Under the pieces are notes generated by a model. That model saw only the letters and a program-made list of their open reading frames with translations. It was not told the DNA's origin and did not search any database. From DATCJY01 sp036562565 (GTDB taxonomy: Bacteria; Bacteroidota; Bacteroidia; Flavobacteriales_D; Sanyastnellaceae): a DNA stretch of 33,011 bases. The stretch lies in contig DATCJY010000064.1 in NCBI GenBank assembly GCA_036562565.1, positions 1-33,011 on the forward strand, read 5' to 3'. Shown here piece by piece: positions 1-8,903 of this stretch. Both the position numbers and the translations under genes were made by a program. Within the stretch, counting starts at the first letter, position 1, and the number at the start of each line of letters is the position of its first letter.

Positions 1-56
1 TATCCAACGCTTTGGGTTAGTTGCAAACCGTCCCCTCCCATTACACTCACACACAA

Positions 57-164
57 ATGGAATGGTACCACATACTACTAGGAATAATCGGCTGGTTCGT
101 AGGCCTAGCCATCTTAGGAATATTGACTGACGCACACCAAAATCGTTTCAATCGTTTCAAGTGA
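57..164 (+). CDS. Possible 35-residue single-span membrane peptide
   Basis: An ATG-to-TGA frame of 35 residues begins MEWYHILLGIIGWFVGL and ends with a basic tail (HQNRFNRFK). The first two thirds form one plausible membrane helix, and positive residues cluster at the C-terminus, which suggests a single-span micropeptide. The last codons lie in a tandem 9-base repeat (AATCGTTTC twice). I do not recognise a family, and no upstream promoter can be judged because the window starts 56 bases earlier. A chance frame is a real alternative. The membrane-helix composition is the only positive evidence. Confidence 0.3.
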   Translation: MEWYHILLGIIGWFVGLAILGILTDAHQNRFNRFK

Positions 165-874
165 TCCCTTTGGCGATGATGAGCTGGTTGTCGACAGGTC
201 TTCACCATCTATCAGCTTAACCCTTACTAAAGCCAAATTCAACTACACCATCTGCCAGAATACAAGGTTCCCTCTATAGAAACAGATTTCCAATTGAGAG
301 ATGGTATTCAGGGGCCAACAGGATGATACCCTACCTCCTATAGCATGGTGTGAATATTCCTTTAAGATTACGCGCATCATCTGCCAGATGATGCGCATCA
401 TTCTACAGAGTGAAGCGCACCATCTGTAAGTCCGTACCTTTTATTAAGAGAATGAGAGGATCTTCTTATAGGATGCTATTCACCTTTCGGCAGATAAACG
501 TCTTCTTCCTATATACAATTAAGCCCCATCCTTGCGCAGGTCACACTGCTTCTCTCGGGATTTTATTCTAATTCTAAGCAGCTCATTGATTAAATTTTAC
601 AATTCTGTGCCATTTAACTCCCGAAAAAGAGGTATCTATTTGCGTATCAAAGGCGTAGTTGAAATGTTAAATTTTAAAGAAAATGCATCTTTTTTTCATC
701 GCATTGAAAATGAACTGAAAGCCGCATAAAACAAGGTGATTCAGCGCAATCATCTGATACTCAACACATCATTTTCTCACTCATCCATCACCCGAAATGT
801 GAAACCATTTTTAACCCCCTGAGGTACAAGCATCTCGGAAAGCGGACAAATCATCCCCGCTCCAAAATAAAATA
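165..874. other. Gene-poor stretch of about 700 bases
   Basis: I see no convincing gene here. A 65-codon plus-strand frame (532-729) has no recognisable domain and low-complexity AT-rich sequence, so I do not call it. The stretch holds the palindromic element at 372-401 and related copies of CATCTG at 249-259 and 421-426. No clear TAnnTTTG promoter or RNA gene was found. It may include the 5' region of the gene at 875. Confidence 0.5.
372..401. repeat. Overlapping perfect palindromes
   Basis: GCGCATCATCTG (372-383) is followed, after a single central base, by its exact reverse complement (385-396). The right arm then overlaps a second perfect palindrome, ATGATGCGCATCAT (388-401). The 11-base core CATCTGCCAGA also occurs at 249-259, and a partial copy (GCGCACCATCTG) lies at 415-426. 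This could be a regulator binding site or a degenerate intergenic repeat. The arms are too close together for an ordinary hairpin loop, which favours a dimeric protein site if it is functional. Confidence 0.6.
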
Positions 875-1552
875 ATGACAACTAAGTCTAACCGTTGCGC
901 TTTCGGTTTAAATGCGCTTAAAAACAGCGATTTGATCACAACAGCAGATCGCATTGAGAAACAGCTTGAGAGCACTCAAGCTTTCAGTGAAATTCAACCT
1001 GCGCCAGCAGAAGTGAGAACTGTCCTTGAGAAGTTCAAGGAAGAAAATGCTAACTGCGAGGCGGGAAATCGCCAGAAGTTAGGGCTTCGCAATCAGCTGC
1101 GAGAGGACCTGTTAGCGCTTCTGCGGCAACAGTTGAGAGGGGTAAACTACATCGCCAAGGACGATATAGATCTCTTGGAGCAGAGTGGTTTTCCTATACA
1201 CAAACACCCTGAGCCGAGTGGCATTCCTCCGATGGGACAAATTATAAAGGTGGAGCCGGGTGCGGATCTTGGTAGCTTCTGGGTTACAGTGAAGGGTTGT
1301 AAAAACCGTAAGTTTTACAAGCTCTTCGTACAGTCCGGTCAAGAAAAACCTCGTGTCTTCGAACAGTCTAAGACTAAGTTCTTGGTAACGGGCGCTACTC
1401 CTGGCGAACAGGTGGATATTACTACCCGCACATTTGGTGCAGCCGGTTATGGCCCGGTAAGCAATATCCTTACATACACTGTACCTGCTGGTGCTCCCGT
1501 TTATAAAGCAGAAGTTTCTGATGACGACAACAAAAACATGAAAGTGGCCTAG
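875..1552 (+). CDS. Hypothetical protein with helical N-terminus and fibronectin III-like C-terminus
   Basis: This is a 225-residue protein with no signal peptide. Residues 1-120 are largely helical and charged (for example KLGLRNQLREDLLALLRQQL near 84-103). A proline-rich hinge (KHPEPSGIPPMG) follows at about 112-123. Residues 124-205 have the beta-strand alternation of a fibronectin III fold, including a terminal segment of the type GYGPVSNILTYTVP. Bacteroidota genomes often encode proteins of this two-part design, with unknown function. It is a single-gene unit ending at the hairpin at 1737-1772. The fold assignment rests on pattern only and the function is unknown. Confidence 0.75.
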   Translation: MTTKSNRCAFGLNALKNSDLITTADRIEKQLESTQAFSEIQPAPAEVRTVLEKFKEENANCEAGNRQKLGLRNQLREDLLALLRQQLRGVNYIAKDDIDLLEQSGFPIHKHPEPSGIPPMGQIIKVEPGADLGSFWVTVKGCKNRKFYKLFVQSGQEKPRVFEQSKTKFLVTGATPGEQVDITTRTFGAAGYGPVSNILTYTVPAGAPVYKAEVSDDDNKNMKVA

Positions 1553-1736
1553 AAAACACCCACTTTGCATGTATCCCCCCTATACGATTTCGCTCTACTC
1601 TACTGAGTATCGGAAACTGAAATTTCGATAATTAGAATAGGTAAAGTGAGATTGATTTAGATAACTGAGAAACTCGAAATTTACAGCGTCCATTCATATT
1701 AAAAACAGAAATCGTATATGTACTGCTTGTTATGCT

Positions 1737-1772
1737 AAAAGCCTCTTGCACGTGGGTGTAAGGGGCTTTTTT
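1737..1772 (+). terminator. Rho-independent terminator, probably bidirectional
   Basis: AAAAGCCTCTTGCAC pairs with GTGTAAGGGGCTTTT across a four-base loop, with two G-T wobbles, and is followed by a run of T. It sits between the convergent genes at 875-1552 and 1817-4189. The A-run on its left side could serve the minus-strand transcript too. Confidence 0.85.
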
Positions 1773-1816
1773 AATGCAGTGCACTTATAGGCTCGGTATA
1801 TCGCCCTTATTGACCT

Positions 1817-4189
1817 TTAGCGGATGAAAGTAATTTTTTTTACGTTGTCGGCTTTGCCGTTCTTATCGGTCACGAAGATGAGGTAAACCCCGGAGGCGGG
1901 TCGTTCGCCATCGAATCGTTTGCCGTTCCAGATGGCTCGTCCCCCTTCGCTCATGGTTTCAAAAAGGATATTGCCTTGGATATCGGTCACCTTCACATTG
2001 GTGTCATAGGCCAGTCCGTCAATGGTGATGTTGCCCTCGTAGTCCGGGCGCACGGGGTTGGGGAAGACCCTCACGTTTTTCATTTCATTGTCAAAGTTGG
2101 TGGCCGTGCCAAAGAAACCCATGATGCCTTTTTCGGTGCCGAAGAATACCTCGCCATTGGCGTGGTTGATGGCAATGTCATACACGTTGTTGGCGGGCAG
2201 GGCGCTGTTGCGCTCGTGGAAGTGGTAGATCTGTTGGAGGCCGTCATCGCTGAAGAGGAAAGCCCCGCTGTTGCGCGTTCCTATCCACTTGCGGTTGCTG
2301 CCGTCAATCTCTATGGCATTGATGGCTTCGGTAGCCAAGAGGATTTGGGTATTGCCGTCTTGTTGGATATAGATTTGTTCGGCATTGTAGTTCTCTTGGG
2401 TGAAGATGGACTCCGGGGAGTAGATGATGGCAAAACCTTGTTCGGTGCCCACCCATATTTCCCCGTCCAGGTCCTCTTGGATGCAGAGCACATTGGTGCT
2501 GGGCAGCTTGCCATTGCCATCTGCATCGGTCATGAGTTTGAAGTTGTCATCGTTGGGGTTGGCCAGGGTGCCGTTGTGATTGAACACCAGCAAGCCTTTG
2601 TTGACCACCACGGCATATACAAACCCGTTGTTGCCGATGATGATATCGCCAATGTGGTTGCCGTTTCCGATGAGCTGTTGGAGGTTGAAGTCATAGACAT
2701 TGCCGGCACGGTCGATGGCGTGCAAGGCTTCGGGGTGGGCGGAGTTGGTGCACCACAGCACACCGTCTTTGTCAAAAGCCACCCCGGCCACTTTCACCAT
2801 ATCGGCCGTTTCGCCCGTGCCCTGTGGGTCGGGCTTGGGGCCTTTGCCGTTGGAGGTGTTGGCGTTGCGCGTGCGGCCTTTCATGGTGTTGGCGTTCATC
2901 TCTATCAGTCCGTCATCATAGGAGCCCATGAACACGCGGTTGTTGTCCAAGGGGTCTATGGCGGCACTCATAAAGTCGGCCACAAACGGAGTCACCGAGT
3001 TGCAATTGGCAAAATTGCCGGCCGTGTCAGCCGGCACGGTGCGCCATGTTTCGCCAATGAAAGCCGATACCCCGCTGGTGTTCCACACGTTGCCCCAATA
3101 AGGGAGCACGCCACCGTGCGCCACCCAGATGTTGTCATTGTAAGCCGCAATCCTGCGGGTGCTGGCAGAGCGCGGCCCTTGCGGGGTGATGATGCGTTGG
3201 CTGGTGGGTTGGAAGTAGGAGTACATCATCAGCCCGTTGAATTCATCGGCCGACCATGCTTGTCCCCACTCATCGATGATGCAATAGTAGCTCGATACGT
3301 CTTGGCCTTTGATTTCCGCCACATGGTGGAAGTAGTCGAAGTCGTCTTGCAGGATTTGGAAGGAGTAATTGCCCGCAATGGTCATCCAGATGCCTTGGTT
3401 CCAAAACTTGCGCACGCGGTAATAATCGCCACTGTTGCTGGATGTCCAAGTACCACCTGCCAGGGGCTTGTACCACACCAGGTCATTGGCACCGTTGTCA
3501 ATGGCCAACACCATGTGCTCATCAAAGATGACCACCTGGTGCGGAGGAATCTCGCTGGGCAAGTCCTCCACATAATGCCAGTTTTCAAAGTTGGCCAAAA
3601 AGGTGTTGTTCAAATGGGCCCATTTGAGTCCTTCTTCGGTGGCGGCATAGATGATACCGTTGTGGATGTAGAGGTCATAGACCTGTTTGGATACACCGTT
3701 TTCACCCAGGAAATACGTATCGCGAATTTCCATGGACGCTGCATCCAGCACCACAATGCCGAATCCCGTGCCCAAGTAGATGCGGTCTTCATAAGGGTAG
3801 ATATCATAGATGCCTTTGTCACCGATGAGGCTGCTGAGGCGGATATCGGGAATGTTGTTGCCGCTGTTGAGGGTGATGAGGTCCAAGTTGCCGTTTTCAT
3901 ATCCCACCACCACTTTGCCGGAGTAGGAATCATAGGCCATGGCAGTAATGCCCACATCGCTCAGGAAATTGGCTTTGCTGATGCGCGTGGTGCTGCCGTC
4001 CGTGGGGTTATAAGCAAACACGGCATAAGGCGTGGCGCAGAAGATATAGCCATGTGCTTGGCACACGCTGATGGCCTTGCCGTAGGGGAAGTGGTCTCTC
4101 CAGGAGCCGGTGCCTTGCAGCAATTGCGCCTCGCTGGAGAAGGGGAGTAGCATCAAAAAGAAGAGGGACAGAAGTAGGTATAATCTCAT
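1817..4189 (-). CDS. porZ: PorZ-like type IX secretion system beta-propeller protein
   Basis: This 790-residue protein matches the usual size of PorZ, the surface beta-propeller protein that works with PorU, PorV and PorQ to attach T9SS cargo to anionic lipopolysaccharide. A signal peptide covers residues 1-21 (cleavage near SSEA-Q). The mature start has the typical GSWRDHFPYGKA and ISKANFLSDVGI segments. Two-component-regulator-type propeller repeats follow, with recurring stretches such as DIYPYEDRIYLGTGFG and DLDGEIWVGTEQGFAII. The C-terminal T9SS sorting domain spans about 705-790 and begins VRVFPNPVRPDY. A weak promoter-like TAnnTTTG variant lies at 4226-4233 on the minus strand. The gene looks richer in G and C than its neighbours and is monocistronic. 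The family call is strong; the exact partner set cannot be seen here. Confidence 0.88.
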   Translation of the reverse strand: MRLYLLLSLFFLMLLPFSSEAQLLQGTGSWRDHFPYGKAISVCQAHGYIFCATPYAVFAYNPTDGSTTRISKANFLSDVGITAMAYDSYSGKVVVGYENGNLDLITLNSGNNIPDIRLSSLIGDKGIYDIYPYEDRIYLGTGFGIVVLDAASMEIRDTYFLGENGVSKQVYDLYIHNGIIYAATEEGLKWAHLNNTFLANFENWHYVEDLPSEIPPHQVVIFDEHMVLAIDNGANDLVWYKPLAGGTWTSSNSGDYYRVRKFWNQGIWMTIAGNYSFQILQDDFDYFHHVAEIKGQDVSSYYCIIDEWGQAWSADEFNGLMMYSYFQPTSQRIITPQGPRSASTRRIAAYNDNIWVAHGGVLPYWGNVWNTSGVSAFIGETWRTVPADTAGNFANCNSVTPFVADFMSAAIDPLDNNRVFMGSYDDGLIEMNANTMKGRTRNANTSNGKGPKPDPQGTGETADMVKVAGVAFDKDGVLWCTNSAHPEALHAIDRAGNVYDFNLQQLIGNGNHIGDIIIGNNGFVYAVVVNKGLLVFNHNGTLANPNDDNFKLMTDADGNGKLPSTNVLCIQEDLDGEIWVGTEQGFAIIYSPESIFTQENYNAEQIYIQQDGNTQILLATEAINAIEIDGSNRKWIGTRNSGAFLFSDDGLQQIYHFHERNSALPANNVYDIAINHANGEVFFGTEKGIMGFFGTATNFDNEMKNVRVFPNPVRPDYEGNITIDGLAYDTNVKVTDIQGNILFETMSEGGRAIWNGKRFDGERPASGVYLIFVTDKNGKADNVKKITFIR

Positions 4190-4418
4190 GTTTTATCGCA
4201 AAGCGCTCTCAGAACGCGGAAGATGCAAAAATGGTATGAATTGTCCGTTTTTCTTTTATTGTCAACCACACTTACCGAAAAATATCCATTCCAAACCGCT
4301 CACCCCAAAAACTCCGCCTTTCGTTCATCTCATATACGCTGTTTGGAGATAATCAGGACTTTAGTAATACTTCTCACAACTCCACAACGACATACTAACC
4401 AAATAAAAACCTTGAGAT

Positions 4419-5957
4419 ATGAGTAATAAATCGTCTGACAGTTTGTTCCGCCTCATCAAGAGCATGACCAAAGCGGAAAAGCGCTATTTCAAAGTATTTT
4501 CATCTCGGCACATCATAGGTGATAGCAACAACTATTTGTTGCTCTTCAACGCCATTGATGCCATGAGTGAATATGACGAAGAAGCGCTATTGAAAAAATT
4601 CAAAGGCAAGTCCTTCGTAGCACGATTTTCCATATCCAAGAACCGCTTGTACAACGCGCTGCTCAAGTGCTTGGATTCATTTCACTCCAACAGCAGCGTT
4701 GATGCGCAGCTGCAACGCCAGCTGCACTCCATAGAGATCTTGTATCACAAATCACTCTATGCCCAAAGCATGAAGCTCTTGCAAAGTGCGGCCAAGGTGG
4801 CGGAGAAACACGAGAAGTACACCATCCTGGCAGAGATATACAAATGGGAGAAACGCATCCTAGAGAAAGACAACTATGAAGAAATCAAAAGCGATGCGCG
4901 CATTGATAAGATATTGCAAGCCGACCGCCAGCTCACCAAGAAGCTGCAGAACTACAACGAGCTGTGGAACATCAAGAGCAAGATATTTTCACAACTCTAT
5001 AAGCACGGCAAGGTGCGCAGTGAAAGCGAACGAGCACGGCTGTACCAATACATACGCGAAGCCACAGCCTTGTTTGATGGCAAAGTGGAAGGCACCGAGA
5101 ATGCCTATTTGCTCAATCACATCTACAGCGGCTATTACTTCAGCCTAGGTGATTATGCGGCTTGTTATCCTTACCTGTTGGATAACCTGAAACTGATAGA
5201 GAAGAAATCCCATCTCTTCCGCGAGGAGCCGAACATCTATTTGTCGGTATTGACCAATGCCATCTACGTGGGCATACGCCTAGGCAAATGGAAGGAAGCC
5301 CGTGCACACATTGATAAGTTGCAACGAATGCCGGAGCAACTCAGTGTGCATCTCAATGAAGACTTGGAGTTCCGCCTGTTCACCCTCACCAAGAGTACCG
5401 AGCTCACCCTCTATACTCAAAGCGGAGAGTTTGAAAAAGGGCTGGAGTTGGTAGCGGCCATAGAAGAAGGACTGGCCAAATACGATGACTTGCTCAGCTC
5501 CGTTCGCAAAGCGCATTTCTACTTCAATGTGGCCATCATCTATTTCGGGTTGGAGCAATACAAAGAAGCCCTGCGCTGGGTAAACAAATTGCTCAACAAC
5601 ATTGAGATTGACAAAACACAGGACATCCACTGCATTGCACAAATCCTGAACCTGGTAGTACACTTGGAGCTGGGCAACAAAGAGCTCTTGCCATATGCCC
5701 TGCGCAGCACACAGCGCTTCCTTGCCACACGCAACAAAGCATTCGAGTTTGAGCGCGTGATGCTCGCCTTCGTGAATGAATCGCTCAAGAAGCGCCAGGA
5801 CAAAACGCAGCAAGAATTGTATAACGACCTCGTGGCACAATTGGAAGTGTTGCGCAAAAACCCGATGGAACAAATCGTGTTTGAATACTTCGATTTTCTG
5901 GCTTGGGCCAAGAGCAAAGCCAGCGGTGTCAAATACCGTGAGATGCTGGCCGCTTAG
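4419..5957 (+). CDS. Conserved Bacteroidota helical-repeat (TPR-like) protein
   Basis: This is a 512-residue, almost entirely helical cytosolic protein with no signal peptide or membrane span. The start SLFRLIKSMTKAEKRYFKVF is characteristic of an uncharacterised Bacteroidota family. The centre and C-terminus show amphipathic helix pairs such as YSGYYFSLGDYAACYPYLL and NVAIIYFGLEQYKEALRWVN, which look like degenerate tetratricopeptide repeats. Such folds usually mediate protein-protein contacts. It is transcribed alone, and its stop lies only 17 bases from the convergent gene at 5975. The specific function is unknown. The start ATG is the first in frame and leads directly into the conserved segment. 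Confidence 0.75.
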   Translation: MSNKSSDSLFRLIKSMTKAEKRYFKVFSSRHIIGDSNNYLLLFNAIDAMSEYDEEALLKKFKGKSFVARFSISKNRLYNALLKCLDSFHSNSSVDAQLQRQLHSIEILYHKSLYAQSMKLLQSAAKVAEKHEKYTILAEIYKWEKRILEKDNYEEIKSDARIDKILQADRQLTKKLQNYNELWNIKSKIFSQLYKHGKVRSESERARLYQYIREATALFDGKVEGTENAYLLNHIYSGYYFSLGDYAACYPYLLDNLKLIEKKSHLFREEPNIYLSVLTNAIYVGIRLGKWKEARAHIDKLQRMPEQLSVHLNEDLEFRLFTLTKSTELTLYTQSGEFEKGLELVAAIEEGLAKYDDLLSSVRKAHFYFNVAIIYFGLEQYKEALRWVNKLLNNIEIDKTQDIHCIAQILNLVVHLELGNKELLPYALRSTQRFLATRNKAFEFERVMLAFVNESLKKRQDKTQQELYNDLVAQLEVLRKNPMEQIVFEYFDFLAWAKSKASGVKYREMLAA

Positions 5958-5974
5958 CCCCTGCGTGATGGTGC

Positions 5975-6766
5975 TCAGCGCAACACCATTACCATGAGCA
6001 AGCCGCGCAATACAATGCATCCATCGATGTAAAAGGCTTGCCATTCTTTATCGCGCATCGGGTGCAGGAAGTGCACCATGCGTGAGGTGAGCAAGGTGAG
6101 CAGCACAAAGATGAGTGCCTCGCTCCATGAAAAAGGCTGCAAGGCGATGAGCCAACAGGCAGCGCCTAACCACAAGTGCACGTGGATGATGAATTTGGAA
6201 GCCCGCAGTCCAATCCACAACGGAAGTGTGGTAATGTTTCCCGCATCGGCTTTGCGGTCGCGGATATCATCGCAGATGGAAAGCCCGGTGATGTAGAAGA
6301 ACACCGATGCCGCGAGCCAAAGCTCGCTAGCGGTGTATTTCCAACCCTTCTGGTGCAGCGGCAACAGCACCACGATGCACATCCATGCCAGTCCTACACT
6401 GGCCGGCTTCATGAGCGCATGTGTGCGGAGGTTCAGGGTGTTCCGTTGGTCAAGTGAAAGGTTGTAGAGCGAAACAATGCCACCGGTCATCAGCAGCAAC
6501 AGCCATGCACCGAGTCCGGTATGGCTCAGGGTGAGCAAGGTGCCCAGCACCGCCAAAACCAACATCAGCTTCTGTCCGCAGGGAGCTTCATTTCTTCTCA
6601 GAAAAAGATAACCGCCCCAAGTAAGAAAAAACACTTGCCACAGCAAGGGCATCTGTACGCGTCCTGTGCGCAGGAGCATGACCTCAGCGGAGAGCAATGC
6701 AGCCCCGGTGGCTACCCATAAGCTGGTGCGGTTGACAAACGCTGCTATGGATATCCATTTTGGCAT
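5975..6766 (-). CDS. UbiA-like prenyltransferase family membrane protein
   Basis: The 263-residue protein has seven to nine hydrophobic segments. The second aspartate motif expected in UbiA-type prenyltransferases is visible as CDDIRDRKADAGNITTLP (near residue 165), where DxxxD side chains bind magnesium-diphosphate. The first motif is degenerate: the segment SLYNLSLD (about 99-106) stands near where NDxxD would be. This raises doubt about catalytic activity. It lies 14 bases downstream of the gene at 6781 and probably shares its promoter. The usual role of the superfamily is prenyl transfer to quinone or other aromatic acceptors, but the substrate cannot be inferred here. Confidence 0.6.
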   Translation of the reverse strand: MPKWISIAAFVNRTSLWVATGAALLSAEVMLLRTGRVQMPLLWQVFFLTWGGYLFLRRNEAPCGQKLMLVLAVLGTLLTLSHTGLGAWLLLLMTGGIVSLYNLSLDQRNTLNLRTHALMKPASVGLAWMCIVVLLPLHQKGWKYTASELWLAASVFFYITGLSICDDIRDRKADAGNITTLPLWIGLRASKFIIHVHLWLGAACWLIALQPFSWSEALIFVLLTLLTSRMVHFLHPMRDKEWQAFYIDGCIVLRGLLMVMVLR

Positions 6767-6780
6767 GGTGTGGGGAGGGA

Positions 6781-7404
6781 TTATTTACCGAAGAGAATAA
6801 ATGCGGCAAGACCTGCTGCAGCGCCTGCATAGGAGCCTTGCAAGGCGCGGATGAGCTTGCGTGTACGCGCGGGTGGCTCATAGCCATCAGCATAAAAATC
6901 ATTGTATTGATAGCTCATGTCGCTGATGGTTTCTTCACCTATTTTGATTTTGGGAATGAGCTGTGCGGCTGTGTAAACAAGCGGTGGCACAATGGAGAGC
7001 AACAGCCCTTCCTCGCCCAGATAGGAGATGGTGCCGCACAATACAAAGCCTGCAATGAAAGTGGGCCAAGCCGAGTAGTTGTTGCGCGCATCGTTTTCAC
7101 CGGCCATGTAGAAACGCATTTCTTCCACGGCATAGATATCACCAATCATCGGGTTGGGAGCATAGAGCACCAACTCGTCCTCACCTTGTTTTTTCACGCT
7201 GAAAACCTCACTCTTGTGCACCTCATGCACTTTTATTTTTCCTTTTTTGTTGGCGTGCTCAAATACGAACACCGTACCACTGTCAGCCACAATGCGGCAA
7301 TCCAGCGTACGGCCATTCATGAGCAACAAGGTGTCTTGTGCGGAGAGAGTTGCTGCCTGCAACAGGCATATCAGCAGCGGTAATAGAAAACGAGTCATAA
7401 ACAT
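6781..7404 (-). CDS. Hypothetical secreted or membrane-anchored protein
   Basis: This is a 207-residue protein with an N-terminal signal peptide (FLLPLLICLLQAATLSAQ). It has a short beta-rich region that begins DTLLLMNGRTLDC, a pattern often seen in Bacteroidota periplasmic proteins. Two or three hydrophobic segments follow at about 114-146 and near the C-terminus (GAAAGLAAFILFG). I do not recognise a named family. Two in-frame ATGs exist, at 7404 and 7398. The promoter at 7413-7442 predicts a transcript starting near 7406, which leaves almost no leader for the first ATG, so 7398 may be the real start. It is the first gene of a pair with the UbiA-like gene. Confidence 0.65.
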   Translation of the reverse strand: MFMTRFLLPLLICLLQAATLSAQDTLLLMNGRTLDCRIVADSGTVFVFEHANKKGKIKVHEVHKSEVFSVKKQGEDELVLYAPNPMIGDIYAVEEMRFYMAGENDARNNYSAWPTFIAGFVLCGTISYLGEEGLLLSIVPPLVYTAAQLIPKIKIGEETISDMSYQYNDFYADGYEPPARTRKLIRALQGSYAGAAAGLAAFILFGK

Positions 7405-7412
7405 ATTGTGCC

Positions 7413-7442
7413 CAAAGATAGAGCGCCTCAGTTTTCTGCCAA
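7413..7442 (-). promoter_or_regulatory. Bacteroidota-type promoter (TTG-N19-TATCTTTG)
   Basis: Read on the minus strand, TTG (7442-7440) is followed after exactly 19 bases by TATCTTTG (7420-7413), a full match to the TTG/TAnnTTTG pattern known for the primary sigma factor of Bacteroidota. The -33 element lies inside the 3' end of comF. Predicted transcription starts about 7 bases downstream, near 7406. Confidence 0.7.
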
Positions 7443-8117
7443 GGCAAGTGTCGCCACGGACAATCTCAATCCCCGAATAGGGTGGAGGACATCGGCACAG
7501 GCTTCAATGGTGGCACCGGTAGTAATCACATCGTCCACCAGCAGTACGTGTTTGCTTTGCAAGTCATTGTCCTTGTCCAGCTCAAAGATGCCTTCTACGT
7601 TGTGCCACCTGGAAATACGACCCCGTCTCGTTTGAGTTTGGTTGTATTTGGCTCTGATGAGCAAATGATTGCTTACCGGCACGCGCATGCTTTCGCTGAG
7701 GCCTTCGGCCAGGCAATCGCATTGGTTATAGCCGCGATGAAAAAGCCGTTTGGGATGCAACGGTACCGGCACGATGAAGTCGAAAGGAATCTTGCGCCAC
7801 ACCTTGCTCAACTCTGTACCAAAGATGCGTCCCAAGGCAACGCCCACTCCTTGGTTGTTGCGGTACTTGAGTTCATGAATCAACTTGCGCACCAAGCTGT
7901 GGCGCGACATGCGCAGAAATGCAATGGCCATTTCTACTTCCACGCGTCCCCATAGTTTTCGTTCCAGCTGATTAGCGCGATATTGGTACTGGTGCAATCT
8001 GGGCAAGGAAGCAACACACTTGAGGCAAAGTCCATCTTCGCCATGTGATAAGACTTGATTGCAACCGGCACAGTAAGCAGGAAATAAAAGACCCACGGTA
8101 TTACCAAGGTTGAGCAT
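7428..8117 (-). CDS. comF: ComF family phosphoribosyltransferase-like protein
   Basis: With the start at 8117 the protein has 229 residues. It opens with a zinc-finger-like pair (CAGC and CLKC in the first 35 residues) and ends with a type I phosphoribosyltransferase fold containing the PRPP-binding loop VLLVDDVITTGAT. The conserved FDFIVPVPLHPKRLFHRGYN lies in the middle. ComF proteins are linked to DNA uptake during natural competence, and biochemical activity is poorly known. The longer frame to 8183 is unlikely: residues before MLNLGNTVGLLFP show no family similarity, and a promoter-like TACCTTCG lies inside them at 8154-8147. Confidence 0.88.
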   Translation of the reverse strand: MLNLGNTVGLLFPAYCAGCNQVLSHGEDGLCLKCVASLPRLHQYQYRANQLERKLWGRVEVEMAIAFLRMSRHSLVRKLIHELKYRNNQGVGVALGRIFGTELSKVWRKIPFDFIVPVPLHPKRLFHRGYNQCDCLAEGLSESMRVPVSNHLLIRAKYNQTQTRRGRISRWHNVEGIFELDKDNDLQSKHVLLVDDVITTGATIEACADVLHPIRGLRLSVATLALAEN

Positions 8118-8146
8118 TTGAGTTTCGGTTTTTAGTTTCTGTGAGT

Positions 8147-8154
8147 CGAAGGTA
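8147..8154 (-). promoter_or_regulatory. Weak -7 element upstream of comF
   Basis: The minus strand reads TACCTTCG, one base from TAnnTTTG, about 30 bases before the chosen comF ATG at 8117. No clear -33 TTG at the right spacing was seen. The element mainly supports the shorter comF start. Confidence 0.35.
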
Positions 8155-8274
8155 AAATACTGCGGCAAGAGCACGGATAACAAATGAAAAGAATTTACCG
8201 AGGAGGTAATGCATCAGTGATTCGACACCGAACAAATGCAGCAGAAAACGATGGCTACGGAAGCAGTTTTTTTT

Positions 8275-8769
8275 TTATCCCACTGCTTTCTTGATGCTCT
8301 CCACCATCTCCACCACAGCCGGGCACACGAGAGTGTTGCGGTAGGTGAGGTCCATAATCTGAGACATGTTCTTGCGGTCGGTGTGCGGGTATTCGCGGCA
8401 GGCTTTTGGGCGCACGTCATAGATGGTGCAATAGTTCTCACTGTCCAGAAAAGCACAAGGTGAGCTGTTGAGCACCCAGTCATTGTCCTCATCGATATGG
8501 AGGTATTTCTCCGTGAAGGCCGATGGGCGCATGCCCAAGTGTTTGGCGATGCGGTCAATGTCCACATCCCGAAAGATGGGCGATGTGGTTTTGCAGCAGT
8601 TGGCACAGGTGAGGCAATCCAGACGGGAGAAGACCTCCTCATGCCGCGGATGAAACAGCTGGTCCAAATCTTTTCTGCGCGCTAGGTTCTTGAGGAATTT
8701 TTGATTTTCCTTTTTTTTCTGTCGAGCCAGGTTCAGGTTTTGCCTCAGTGGTGCGGGTAAATCGGCCAT
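8275..8769 (-). CDS. YkgJ family cysteine-cluster protein
   Basis: The 164-residue cytosolic protein has the YkgJ-type cysteine pattern. CLTCANCC lies near residue 55, a cysteine in SSPCAFLD at about 107, then CTIYDVRP and CREYPH at about 115-126. This arrangement is thought to bind zinc or an iron-sulfur cluster. The N-terminal 40 residues are basic and helical (ARQKKKENQKFLKNLARRKD). The biological role is unknown. A run of ten T (8267-8276) overlaps the stop codon. It is separated from comF by about 160 bases and is probably an independent unit. Confidence 0.85.
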   Translation of the reverse strand: MADLPAPLRQNLNLARQKKKENQKFLKNLARRKDLDQLFHPRHEEVFSRLDCLTCANCCKTTSPIFRDVDIDRIAKHLGMRPSAFTEKYLHIDEDNDWVLNSSPCAFLDSENYCTIYDVRPKACREYPHTDRKNMSQIMDLTYRNTLVCPAVVEMVESIKKAVG

Positions 8770-8903
8770 GCTGCTTCTATCTAATTCTCTTATTTTATCT
8801 ACAAGGATGTGACAGTTGTCAAGCGGGGAGTGTTTTCATTCATGGCAGGGCCGTGGGGAAAACAGGAGTCCGTTCAGTCTATCTTTTTTTTCGCTGTGCA
8901 AGA

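Noticed and set aside
532..729. A 65-codon plus-strand frame in the gene-poor region
   Set aside because: It has no recognisable domain and AT-rich composition, and no promoter or ribosome site was seen.
1976..4150. A 724-codon open frame on the plus strand, antisense to porZ
   Set aside because: It has low-complexity composition rich in valine, histidine and glycine and no domain. It lies fully opposite a clear PorZ gene whose codon use avoids antisense stops.
5280..6044. A 254-codon minus-strand frame
   Set aside because: It lies opposite the helical-repeat gene, spans its end, and has no family features.
6760..7383. A 207-codon plus-strand frame
   Set aside because: It is antisense to the membrane protein gene at 6781-7404, which has a signal peptide and a full promoter.
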